Source: Hetaerina americana
Lineage: Eukaryota > Arthropoda > Insecta > Odonata > Calopterygidae
Assembly (NCBI GenBank): GCA_022747635.1
Contig: JAKTNV010000009.1
Location: 30,073,622 to 30,137,621, forward strand
DNA: 64,000 bases
Direction: 5' to 3'
Shown: in pieces, positions 1 through 12,100 of the stretch
Numbering within the stretch: position 1 is the first letter of the stretch
Layout: every line of letters begins with the position of its first letter
Position numbers and translations under genes: made by a program
The notes under the pieces: generated by a model
Databases searched by the model: none
Told to the model about the DNA's origin: nothing
The model's input: the letters and a program-made list of their open reading frames with translations, nothing else

Positions 1-122
1 CATTCTTCTAACAATCATGATTAACATAACCATCAAGTACATTCTTCATACCATTGATCAAACCAGTGAGAATCCATGGGAAAATAAGGCTGTATTTTTG
101 CTCTACACTGAGCTTGTGATGG
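1..122 (+). CDS. SYVN1: SYVN1 exon: membrane segment and ENPWENKAV loop (runs off left edge)
   Basis: The frame starts at base 2 and reads ILLTIMINITIKYILHTID, a membrane-type stretch, then SENPWENKAVFLLYTELVM. This matches the HRD1 loop SENPWDNKAV in animals. The exon ends with one base of a glycine codon at 122, followed by the donor GGTAAG (GT at 123-124), phase 1. The exon continues beyond the left edge. Confidence 0.93.
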
Positions 123-3100
123 GTAAGTTTGGGATCATTAAATGAGCCCCATTAACAAATTATTTATTTTCAAAACTTTTAGGAAAATAGCCTTAATCAT
201 ATGTACTTGTGGAACATGAGTGATCATTACCAGTAAAAGTTAACCCAATGTGCTCTCACTCTTCTCATTTTATAAATCATTTAGTTCCAAATTTCAAGTT
301 CATAAATGTTTTACAGCATTGCTTAGATTTACACGCTGTGCATGTAGGATGGAGTAATAAATGGAATTTCTGAAAATGGGATGAGAAAATCATTAAACAA
401 CCTGGACGTAAGAATGCCTGAAATTTTGCACAAAGTAATAGTCTATGAAAGCAAAATATTTTTGCACTGCTACCTTTATATTTGAAATCTTCTCTAGTCA
501 ACTCATATTGCCATATCACACCGAATATAATGTAATTTAAGTTTGATGATGTGCATTTTAGCAAAGCAATTTAATGAAAAAAAAAGCAAAATATGCATTT
601 CAATAAACTTGAAACAATTTTGTGATGATGAAACCCCAAACTCAGATAATCATTATTTCTGGCCACAATGTAAAACCTGAAATACGTTATTGCAATTAAG
701 ATGTGTAAATATTGATACTTTTGGATTGTTCTGGATATTAATTTTATAATTTACTAAGATCATGGCATTTTTTTCTATTACTTGAAATGTCTTTGAAAAT
801 TATTTTCATTCTATAAATGAGATCACCAAGATAAATGAGTCACTTCAGAGAACTTGCTTTGTATATCTTGTTTCCAAAACACACAAACCATATTCCATAT
901 CAAAGCTTCAATTAGTCTTCTCTTAACATCCTCACCTACTTTCCCTGTCATCAATTCCCTTCTCCTAGGCTTCTTTGCCTATTGTAATTTTTCTTCATAG
1001 TCCTCACTACTTCTATCTTCTTGGTCTAAAGCTGCCTAGAAAGAAAAACGTCCACCTGTTCTAGTGTTTTCTCTCTTATATAATGTTTAGCTTAGTCGCC
1101 CTCCTCTTGATAACTTCATAATCCTTGTTTCATTTAAATTGATTCTCATCCTGCAGCTTTCTCCCTGATTTTCTAATGCCCTGTGAAATCCCTTGGCTAA
1201 TTGGCTTACCCAAGCTCAATCATCAGTAAACCTGACCTCTTGGATTCCCCGCAAAGTTTCATTCCTTTCTCCAGTTCTTCCCATGCCTCATTTACAATGG
1301 CCTCCAGTTATATGTTGGAAAACATGGGTGATGATGGACAACCCTGCCTTACTCGTCTTTCATTGCTTATTCTGACTCTCCAAATGCATCTCTCACCTAA
1401 GCAGTCTTGAGGCATTTAGAAGTTTCATGGAAGTCCCCTATCCCTCCAATATAATCATCATTCTGCAATACATTCATAAATTTTACACAGTTTCCTCTCT
1501 GAAAAACCATCTCAAAATCTATGAGACAAACAAATACATCCTAATTGTATTCTATATTCCTCTGTTATTGTGACATCACTGCTGAATGTCCCTCCCCTTG
1601 TTGAACCCAAATAAATCAGCCCATAAATAATCATATTCCCTCCTCTTCATCCTCTAAGTGGTGGTCCTATGTACCACTTAAGCTGTGCAATGAATTTAAC
1701 TTGTCGTTCTATAGTCCGAAAATATGGCTGCCTTTTCTGAAATTGGAATTCACTGATCTAATAAAATCTTCCTGCCAAAATACCTCCCTCATAAATGCTA
1801 TGAATTAGTTCATAAAAACACTTCCTTCCAAATTTTCCTAAACATTAAGTGAAAATTGTTTGTGGTATATAGTAAAAAATGATTGCTAACTAAAGAATTG
1901 GGTCTCTTTGATTAAATCTTAAACAGTCTACAAATAAGGGCTAGGAAAACTCTTTAAGTCTTATCTTAGTACTGAGCTCAGGGGAAGTATAGTGTATCTG
2001 AACTGGTATTTAGTCTTCTTGTATCTGTTACATATCCACTTATATGTTAATTAATTTCATATAATATCTTTGTTGCAGGTTTCATCAAAGTTGTTTTGTA
2101 CCTCACATTTGTGGCGATAATGATCAGGCTGTACACCCTTCCACTGTTTGCTTTCCGGCCAATGTACTACACAATGCGGTAAGTTATTTTTATGAGTGTA
2201 TGTGGGTCCTAGATTTATGAATGGCATAACTTCAGTTATGACATGGTAGAATTATAAAACATTAATAACCATATGTCATATTTTTCCACAAGTTAGAAAT
2301 GGTATTACTGACCAGGGTGTGATGCTCTGCTTAATCTTCAGGTGAAAGCTTACTCCTGAAGAAGATTTAGTTCTTCAAAACCTGGTTGATAATGAATTTT
2401 GAATGAATAGAAAATGAATAGTAAAGTGCTACTAATTGATCATTAGTATCATGGATTTACATTTTTGTCCCCATCATTTTTTATTACACAGCTTAAACAC
2501 TGTATAATACATTGGGGGACATTTAATATTACGCTATGAACATATTTCTTGCACTACAGAAATCATTTTCATTATTCTGTTGTGGTCACACCTCCCAGCT
2601 ATAACGAAATGGGGGCTGTTTGGCCTCATGCTGAAAAACAACTCATTTATTTATGACTTGAGGGTAAAGTCTTGATATTTAATTGAATATATAATAAAAT
2701 GTACTTTCTATGATACTGTTGTGCGGTTATGCAGAATGTGTATGTTAGTATTATAAATTTATAATGTTTACAAAACACCTAAAAAATCCAATTTTCTCAA
2801 TCAAAGCAGCATTAAGTCTCCAAAGAAGTATATATTGCAAAGATAAGCGATCAGAGCAACTCATTGTTCGTGATAATGCAGCCCACGAAGGAAGTGAAAG
2901 CTCAGATGAAAACATTTCTAATGAAAAAGTAGCTCTCAAAAGTCACAAATACCTGTAATAGGTGTTACAACACCTTTGTTTAAATACCGTTAGAATAATC
3001 AGAAAACATAAAGTCTGGAAACATTTCATATTTGATTTTTTCATAGACTCATTCACTGCTATGTTGTGAATTTTGATCACAATATGTATACAGGTAACTT

Positions 3101-6100
3101 AAAGAAGTTAAAAAGATCTATGACAGACGATAGCACTAGAGCAGGCTAAAAATGAGAGATAATGCAGTAGCAAGCTGTCAATTGAGATTAGATGTGGTTA
3201 TAGCAGATAAGGTAAAAAGAAAGGTTGGTCATTATCAACCATGATCTTAATTTGTGTAGTAAGACAGGAATTTATAAAATCAAGGTAATGATGATATGCA
3301 GTATGTAAACTGATGCAGAAGAAAAGAATGACTATGATTTAGGAAGAAACAGACCCACTTGATGAGATGAAAGATGTGAACAAGGTTACTAACCTATATG
3401 GAGAAGTACTTATAAGCAATTAACTTCAAAAGAATAAGAATTAAACAAATAAATTGTGTGCAGTTGAAATACAATGTATAATACAATAAAATTAATAATA
3501 AGTAATAAATTTTCTTTTGTGGAAAATTGCCAATTTTTAATTAAACTTATGGATTCAACCAATCTGCAAATTTTAGAATTTTACAAGTTAAACATAACCC
3601 ATTAGGTACAAAAGTGTTCATTTGATACTCCTATTTGAATAGACTAAAATGGAGTGGATGAATAGTGAAGGGTGGGAAAATTTGTTGTATGTGAGTCAGT
3701 GATCAAATTTGGCATTATATTCCATTCCTCCTACAACTCTGAGAACAGCAATTGACTGAGCTGAGGGCTGAATGGGAGGGAGGTAAATATGTTTAAATGT
3801 GAGTAGTGAAAGTCTGCACAAAAAGTTAGAAACATTGAGTGAGTTTGTATGTTTCTCAATAACTGAATATAATATAAACTTTACGTACATTGACATGTTT
3901 CAAGAAGGGTGAATTCCAACAAATGAAGAGGTATTGACAGGCAATTATATTAGTAACAGTATAGCAAATTCTGGAACGCCTGCAAATCAGTGAAATTATA
4001 GTATGAAAGGTTGTATGTTTTTCATTAGAACCAATCTACCAACATTAAACTGATAGCACTAGCAAAATAAGCAGTTTTACATAAGAAAATGTGTAGTAGA
4101 CCTATTGGTAAACATGCAATTGCATGAAATAATATACGATATTTTATGAAATAACTTAAATCAATTGTATAGGAATAATTAAGACCATTTAAAAATCATG
4201 GAAATGACAGAACAAGTAAGGGCATTGCATGTATGCATAATAATAAGCTATCAAGCTTTCAAGCAACAGAATTGGCAAAATATTAGATAAATATCAGGTA
4301 GGAGTATATTCCATAGAATCCCAAGAGGTTTTTAGGTGTGAAATTCTAATGGCATCAATTCTATCCTCCATGACAATTCCATAATTTCTTGCCATTCACA
4401 TCAACTTTTAAAAAATCAAGTTATTTTAACAAAGCAGTCATATCTCCATGCATACTTTCAGTGTAATAACTAAGGTGGGCAAACACATCTTACATAAATG
4501 GCTTTGTCTCATGGAAGTCCAAAAATGTCTTCTAGAAAATCCACGATTTTCATTGATGAAAAATGTGAAGTTTTGTTCCAGGTATTTTGTTGGCATCAAT
4601 TTTACATGAAACTTCTTTGAGAGTTTAAAAAAAAATATCTGTTATTGTTTTAATCTTTATGGTATAGATACTAAAATATGGTAGGAAATGAACTTAAGGT
4701 TTCAAGATAATTCTTTCCTACCAAAGGACTAATGACCTATAAGTTTGAGCTGATTAGTTAAAGAACGGTGTTGGCAATCGTTTTTATGGTGCAGTGAGAT
4801 GATATTGTGCTTATCTTTTCTCATTTGGTTAAGCAATCATAAAAATTTATCAGCATCTTAGGGAAGAATTCATTTGGGCAGTTTTCAGAAGTGTTTATAG
4901 TCTGTGAATAGAAAACATTTAAGAATCTGTTTTTAATATGAGCTTCTCTCGTTCCTCTGCAGAGCATTCAAAAAGGCATTCAATGACGTAATCCTCTCCA
5001 GACGAGCCATCCAGAACATGAACTCGCTATATCCAGATGCAACTCCCGAGGAACTGGCTGCAGCTGACAATGTCTGCATTATATGCCGTGAAGAAATGGT
5101 TACTGGTAAGACTTGGTTGATCTTTTCATAATGATTAGAATATTTTCAATAACTGCTTAGTCAGTGTGTTCAATCATCTTCATCCTATTATGAATACTTT
5201 TCTCATATAGCTTCAAAGAAACTGCCTTGCAACCACATATTCCACACGTCCTGTCTTCGATCGTGGTTCCAAAGGCAGCAGACATGCCCCACGTGCCGCC
5301 TCAACATTCTGCGCACTACTCCAGTGACCAATGCTCGACCTCCTGTCCCTGGAGGTGCAGCAGCACAGGGCAATACACAACAGAGAATGGCAGGGAGGCA
5401 GCAAGCTCAGAATCCTGGTGCACCTGGCGGCGCTCGGCCAGGTATGCAAAAATTTGGAACCACAACATTTACATAGTTCTTAAATGGCCTCAATTTTTTT
5501 TTAAATCATCAACAGTGCACTACCCTAAAGTTTCTCTAAAGTCACAAATATAACACCATTGATGAATAACATTTAATTTATGTGTACATGTTCACATTAT
5601 CAGTATTCTGCCATTTAAGGCAGGTTTTGGATGGACACAAGGCTGCACAGCAATGCATTTCTGCTTCTCGTAACAAAACAACCTCAAATCCAACCCTACA
5701 GTAAACCCTTCTTCAATTACATGTACTTCCTTCCTACCTCCTTAGTATTTTGCCCAAATTGTTCCAGCTCCTCTAGTTTATGATCTCTTATTCTAATAAA
5801 TGAAAAAGAAACACTTTGTTCCAATCCACCACTTTATTTCAGGTACGACTAGTTTCAACGCTACGGCGTCATCCTCAGGTACAAAGTTTAAAGTCACAAT
5901 CATTGTATATATACCCTCTTCTGGAAAGGGTGGGGGAGTTGTGGGAAGAGGGGGCGGGGAGGGGAGTCTACATCGTGAAGAAAAAGGGAGGAGGATGGAC
6001 AAGAAGGAAGAGTTGGAGATCCGGAGAACAATGAAGAAACATCCTTTACTCAATGACATTCTGTTTGAGAACGTATCACCTCTCCTGGAAGCCTCCCTAG

Positions 6101-9100
6101 CAATAACAGAAAAACTGAACCTCTAACCCCTTCCCCCTCCCATTGACTCCTAACCCGTGCCTTTATCCCCATTAGCCATTGACTCAAATCATACCGACCA
6201 ATGCAATTTTTCCCCTTTCTTAACCCACCTTCCAATCCCCCCCCTCACTAATGCTTTTCCTGGTGTTTCCCACCCTCTCCCACATTCTTTCGTACCTACC
6301 CCCGTACTCCCCTCCTGGCCCCCTCTTCCCACAACTCCCCCACCCTTTCCAGAAGAGGGTATATATACAATGATTGTGACTTTAAACTTTGTACCTGAGG
6401 ATGACGCCGTAGCGTCGAAACAAGTCGTACCTGAAATAAAGTGGTGGATTGGAACAAAGTGTTTCTTTTTCATTTATTAAAATGAACTTCCACAAAGTTG
6501 AGGCTGAAACTATTGAAATCATCTTATTCTAATATTTAACTTAGCTTTCCTCTTTCTTAAAAATCACATAACTTTGGTTTTGTTTGCATTGATTCTCATC
6601 CCATATATATCACACCGAGTCCAAGTTTTCCAAGTCCCTAAGCAATGTCTAATAACCCTTGGATGACTAGCTAACTAAAGCTTGATCATCCACAAACCTA
6701 TCTAATTTTATATATTCCCTGTTTACTTTCATTCCTATCTCCATTCTTCCCATGCGTCTTTTATTCTTTATACAATTTTACCAATTTTTTCCCATTGCCC
6801 ATTCACTTGTTACATAAATGCATTGTATTTTGATACACTTCATAATGCAATAACTAGATATTTGTTGACATTTTCAGGTCATGATAGTTTCAAGACCTTA
6901 AAATGTCAGACAATGCTTCAATTTAATATTAATTGAAACTGAAAATAAATCTTAATTGGTTTATTTATGGAAAAACTTTAATTTAGTGTGCAATATTTGC
7001 AGACCAGATCAGTTTAGGGTTGCAATCTGACAACAATGGATGCCATTTCTCTGAATACCTATTGATTGGCATTCGAAAGTAGGTGTTCTTTACCAGATTC
7101 ACACTTGACCATTATTGTTTGATGACTGAATTATTCCTGTTATTCACCAATTACTTTCTCTTCAGTTCTTTTCTTTTCTGTCTGTTATTCCAATTCCATT
7201 ATTGTGTGGCATTTGTTTTCTATCTTCTTGTCATAGATTCTTTTCCAATCTTGCAATTGTGCTAGTGTACACAACACAGACTAGTGCATTTGTTATTCAC
7301 TGACTGTTTGCCCTCACTTATTGAGGACTGTAATGTTGATAAAATATTGTAAAAAGTGCTTTGTATTCCGTGTCACATGAAGATGTGAACTTAAGCAGCT
7401 TTTACTGATTTTATATGCATGTTAATGTTGAAACCATGTGGTTAATCATTATTTACATGATCATAGCCCTTATGACTTCACCCAATCATCAAAGGATTCC
7501 TTCTGCTCATTTTTATAATAAACAGTTTTCCAATTCATGACGTATGTTTTTAGATACTCTATTTTAGTTGCCCCTGTACAGAACACTACCTTTATTGCGG
7601 CATTCACCGATCAATGTCAAGTGTTGGCTAGAGAAATAATTGGGAGAGAATTATAGTGCTGTATAAATGTTAGTACCTCCATAAGCATTTTAAATGTGGC
7701 CCCCATCCCAACATTTTCAGGTGCAGGACACAGACATTGTTCATGCACCTCATGGTGACCCTAATGACTTGTTTTGATCCACTAATGGATTGAGTGTTTA
7801 ATTTTTAATCTATTGATAATTGTCACTGTAAATATCACTACTTTTTTGCAGTGTTCATGAATCCATTTCAAGTACTGGCTGGTGGAATGATCGGAGGGAA
7901 TGGTGGTGCTATGCCAGCACCTCCATTTGCATTTCCAATGTGGCCTCCATTCCGACAGCCTCAACAGCCACAACAGCATGGGGACACTGGTAATGCACCC
8001 CAGGGTGACCCCAGTACATCATCTCGTCCAAGATCTTCCACTCCTCAGTCTGGTGAGCTATATTTTGACAGTTACTGGTGTCAGTTGTTTTGCTATCTCT
8101 TGAGGTGGGTCATCATACCAAAATATTGTAGGCTCACTAGGTGAGAAATTAGCTGAAAAATCACAAGCCGGTGATAAAAGATTACATAAACTGGGGTGAT
8201 TCCATTCATTTTTCGATATTTGATAATATATCTAAAATGATTTTATAACTTAATGAGATCACTTGAAGTAAATGGCAGTTGAATGGAAAAAGCAATATAA
8301 TTTTAAGGTTAAAATGTATTTTATTGTTTCTCTAGTTACTTCACAGAGTATTTTCTCTGTATTTTTTGCTCATTTCAGTATTCAACTCTGGATATCATTA
8401 TAGAAATTAATTGTGGATCCATTTGACTCTCCAGTTTCCAGTTCTTGCAACTAAACCAGAACTAGGATCAAAACAAAAAAAGCCAATTCCAAATAATACT
8501 CTATGCTAGGTTTTTCATTCTCTAATATCATGTATAAAATCGTAATATACACTGCAGATAATCAAAGATAAGGAAACAAAGTAGCTTTAAGTCATTCTGG
8601 CCCACCTCTGACTGAGATGATGATACAAGAATAAAGGGAGAAGAAGGTGGATGTAGTAAATGTAGTTATGAATAACAAAATTTATGTTCATGTGCTCTTA
8701 ATGGTCAAAGCTTTCACTGAAACTGCCACTTAAATACGAAGAAATGTTATTAAGCATCAACTCATGCTGTCATACTGATGGGAAGAATGAAACGGACATC
8801 AATTGATATTGTTTTTGATTGAAAAAATTCTGTTGGAAAGTTAAAATTGAGACAATCATGATGTCTTTTTAAAAAATCTCAAATGAGCAATGCACCACAT
8901 CAAGTGAAGATGGCATTGTGTAAGAGGAAAGTGACAACCCAAGGGAAAATAACTGCAGAAATGATTTGGCAGCAGTGATGCATTTCTGGGATTCTACAAT
9001 GAATAAATGTTGATGGACAGGTAGCTGCTAATTGTCTGATGTAACTATTCAATTTTCTTTGTATTAAGTATAATCATCAAAATACTTTGATCCTTTTCTC

Positions 9101-12100
9101 TCTGTTACAATTATTTTTTAAAATTTCTAACCCGTAAAATCAGATTGTGTCTTATGGGCCGGGAAATACAGTGGATAGGTAATAATAAAGTCAATAGGTT
9201 TCAAATTCCATAACTGAAGATAGCTAATGGAGTCAAAAATCAGGTTCTAAAAAGAAAATTATCTGTGGATATTACAAGTGTTTTTTCTGTACCTTTTCTA
9301 AAAGACAAAAAAGTTATTCTAATTGTAATTAGGTCTTCCTAAACTTCAAACATAACTCCTGCAAAATTACTTAACTTCATTTGTATCTAGTGCTCTTCAT
9401 TACCTGTTAATGATACATTGCATGATTGATATATTATTATAAGGTAATCTACTGGTTAAGGTAGGTTTTCGGATGGACACAACTACCGAATAAATATTTT
9501 GTTACTCCTAACAAAACACAAAATCCAGCATCCTACTCCACATCAGGTCCCTCTTCATCTCTGAGTACTTCCTTCCTCCCTTCATCCCGTCCAACATCCC
9601 TATCCTGTTCCTGCCCTTTCCTCGTTTGCCTAACATTCTCCCCTCTATCAAAGTCTTCAAAATCCCACTGCTGATCAATACGCCCTTCATCCATTTTTCC
9701 TGCCTCCATAGGATTGCTCCCAACAAACACATCTCTTCACCCACCATACCAAGTACTTCTTCATTAGTTTTCATCTCGTTCCATTTCACCTTCTCCATTC
9801 TTCTCCACACTCACATTTCAAAAGCATCCAATCTACGTCTATCCTCCTGCTTCAATGCCCATGTTTCCGCGCTGTTCTTAGCTACGCTCCATGTCAAAGT
9901 TTTACCAAGTCTTTTCTTAGTATCCTTACTCATACATGATTAATATAGCTATGATTGATATATCCACTAAATAATCTGACAAATGTCTTGTGTATTCCTT
10001 CTGCAGGTGATCCTACATCCTCTGATGGTGATGCTAATGCACGTGGAAGTGGATCTGAGAATGCATCATCCAGCCAGAATCCTGGTGAGAGTGGAAGTTC
10101 AGCCGAAGGGGTGCCCAGGAGCAATCCACCATTCTTTTACCCACCCTTCCCTTTTGTGCCATTTGGTGAGTTTTCCTTGCATTCTAGAATTTTTGCTGTT
10201 CACATCTCTGCTGATCAAATTGAATCTAATTAACTAACCCTATCTCCATGAATAGTTTACCCAATGGCTAAAAGAAAATTGCAAAAAATTCTGAAATTAC
10301 TATTGGATTCAATGTACAATAGAATGTTTCTCTGGTCTCACTTGCTTTTAAGCATAATATAAAACAACACTGTTATCTTTCTGCATCTTTATTTATTTAA
10401 GCTTAAACATTTTAAATTTGATCTACTCATGATGGTTATGGTTCTAGTATAATTTGTTTAAATATTTAGTTGCATAAATATGAAGTTATTTCTGGGAAAA
10501 AATAAATTGGTTATTTTCCTTTCATGGGTTCAACAGGTGTTTTCAAATTTTCTTTACAAATTCCATTTTGCTGTTCAGCAAAGGGTTAGCTTGGGAATTT
10601 CAGTATTATGAAGTCCTGTTAAAAGGGGAAATTTTGTTTTTTTCCATACTACTCTTTTCTTTATGTCCTCTCCTTATTTAAATGTTGCCTACTTACTTTT
10701 CTTCTTTGCTTAAAAATGTCATCCCTTAAATATTTTGACCTTATGTCATACATCTATTGCCCTTATCTGAAACAAACTTTGTATCTTTATTTGATTTTTT
10801 TCAAAAGTATTTTCCATTCCACTTGAGAGTAGATCAGTGAATATGCCACCATTAGCAGAAAATTATAACATTAAAGTAACCTTTGTTTTTATGCCAAACC
10901 TTTTAAATCTCCATCACTATGTTTAAAACATTTTCCTTAGGTTCCACATGATGAAATTTAGGTTTTTGATCAATTTAAGTATATTGAATCTATTAGAAAA
11001 CTGTAATATAAATCCAAAACGTAAAATTTATGCTCTGTAGTCTTTTCACCAGGGAAAACCATGTAAATGGACTAAATGAATGTGTTTACAAAATGGATTA
11101 TTCATATTTAGAAACCATTGTACATATTTTCATGAAAAATTCACCATGAATGCAAGGAATTGTAAAACAATAGTCTGTTTATTATAACCATGCCGATGGT
11201 AATACACATAAGAGTAAGTATTGGCCAGGGGATACTTACTAGATTGTTGTTGATTTGCCTGAATATAAGGACAGTGGTTACAAATAAACATTACAATAAG
11301 TCCATTTTTTCTACATCAGTCATTTAATGCATAGTATTTGTAGAATAATAGAATCAAAGGACAAGAAAAATGAAGAAAAAATCTCTGGTGCATCAAAGAT
11401 TAGTGATTACTATGCAAAAGAGTCCTTGAGTTTCTTTGAGTGAATACTAAATTGACTTCGAAATTCCTGATATACCTCATACTGTGAAAGATAAATTAGT
11501 TAGGATTTACTTGAGTTGGATAGATCAATGCTGAATCAAAGGGGTATTGGTTTTTTTTTGCAAATGCAACATTTTCACAAAGTTACTAAAAATCTCCATA
11601 TCCACTCATTAGCCAGATGCCAAAGAGAGTGACTTATTTCGGAGGCAAGTCCCAGATTTAGTATTTTAGAATGTTTAGAATAGTCCTTTTGAGAGTAGGG
11701 TATTTTCTAGCATTAAGTGACTATATACAGCAAATACTTCCTCACTCCATCTCATTCTCTAATAGTGTTCTTCATTACCTAAACTAATCATGCTAATGCT
11801 CTCATAGCCATTGCTTTGTTTATGGCTATTGATTATTATGATCAAATAGTTAAAATATATTTGTTTGTTTTAATGTTTGTTGATCTTTTCAGATTCACTA
11901 TTTTGTTTTGATAAAGAACATCACTCTTGAAATAAATTATGTAAAAGTTTGGTTAAATCAGTGTGAATGAGTTCATGAATGATTCTACAAGACTTCTGCA
12001 GTTTAAGGCAATAAATTCCAAAATAATACAGTACTTCTTCATTCATTTGTCGTGGTTATACATTGCAACATACATGCTCCTCGATTAGAATATTCCTCAT

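Larger units (their letters stand above)
5785..6521. mobile_element. Penelope-type foldback element with two hammerhead-like cores
   Basis: Two arms of roughly 160 bp (about 5797-5960 and 6318-6478) are near-perfect inverted copies. They enclose about 360 bp with no coding capacity. Each arm carries a hammerhead-like core reading outward. The right arm continues into GAACTTCCACAAAGTTGAGG and CTGAAACTATTGAA (to about 6521), a segment also attached to the foldbacks at 19677, 35812 and 47009. Hammerhead variants with reduced stem III are known from Penelope-like retroelements, which is why I assign this type; no GIY-YIG or reverse transcriptase ORF is present. Terminal duplications were not resolved. 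Confidence 0.65.

Noticed and set aside
5800..6473. Mirrored 94-108-residue ORFs in the foldback
   Set aside because: They are the two arms of one inverted repeat; the frames exist only because the arms are copies.
9508..9810. Host gene on the - strand inside SYVN1
   Set aside because: The protein is a LINE reverse-transcriptase C-terminus and the sequence is repeated at five other loci.
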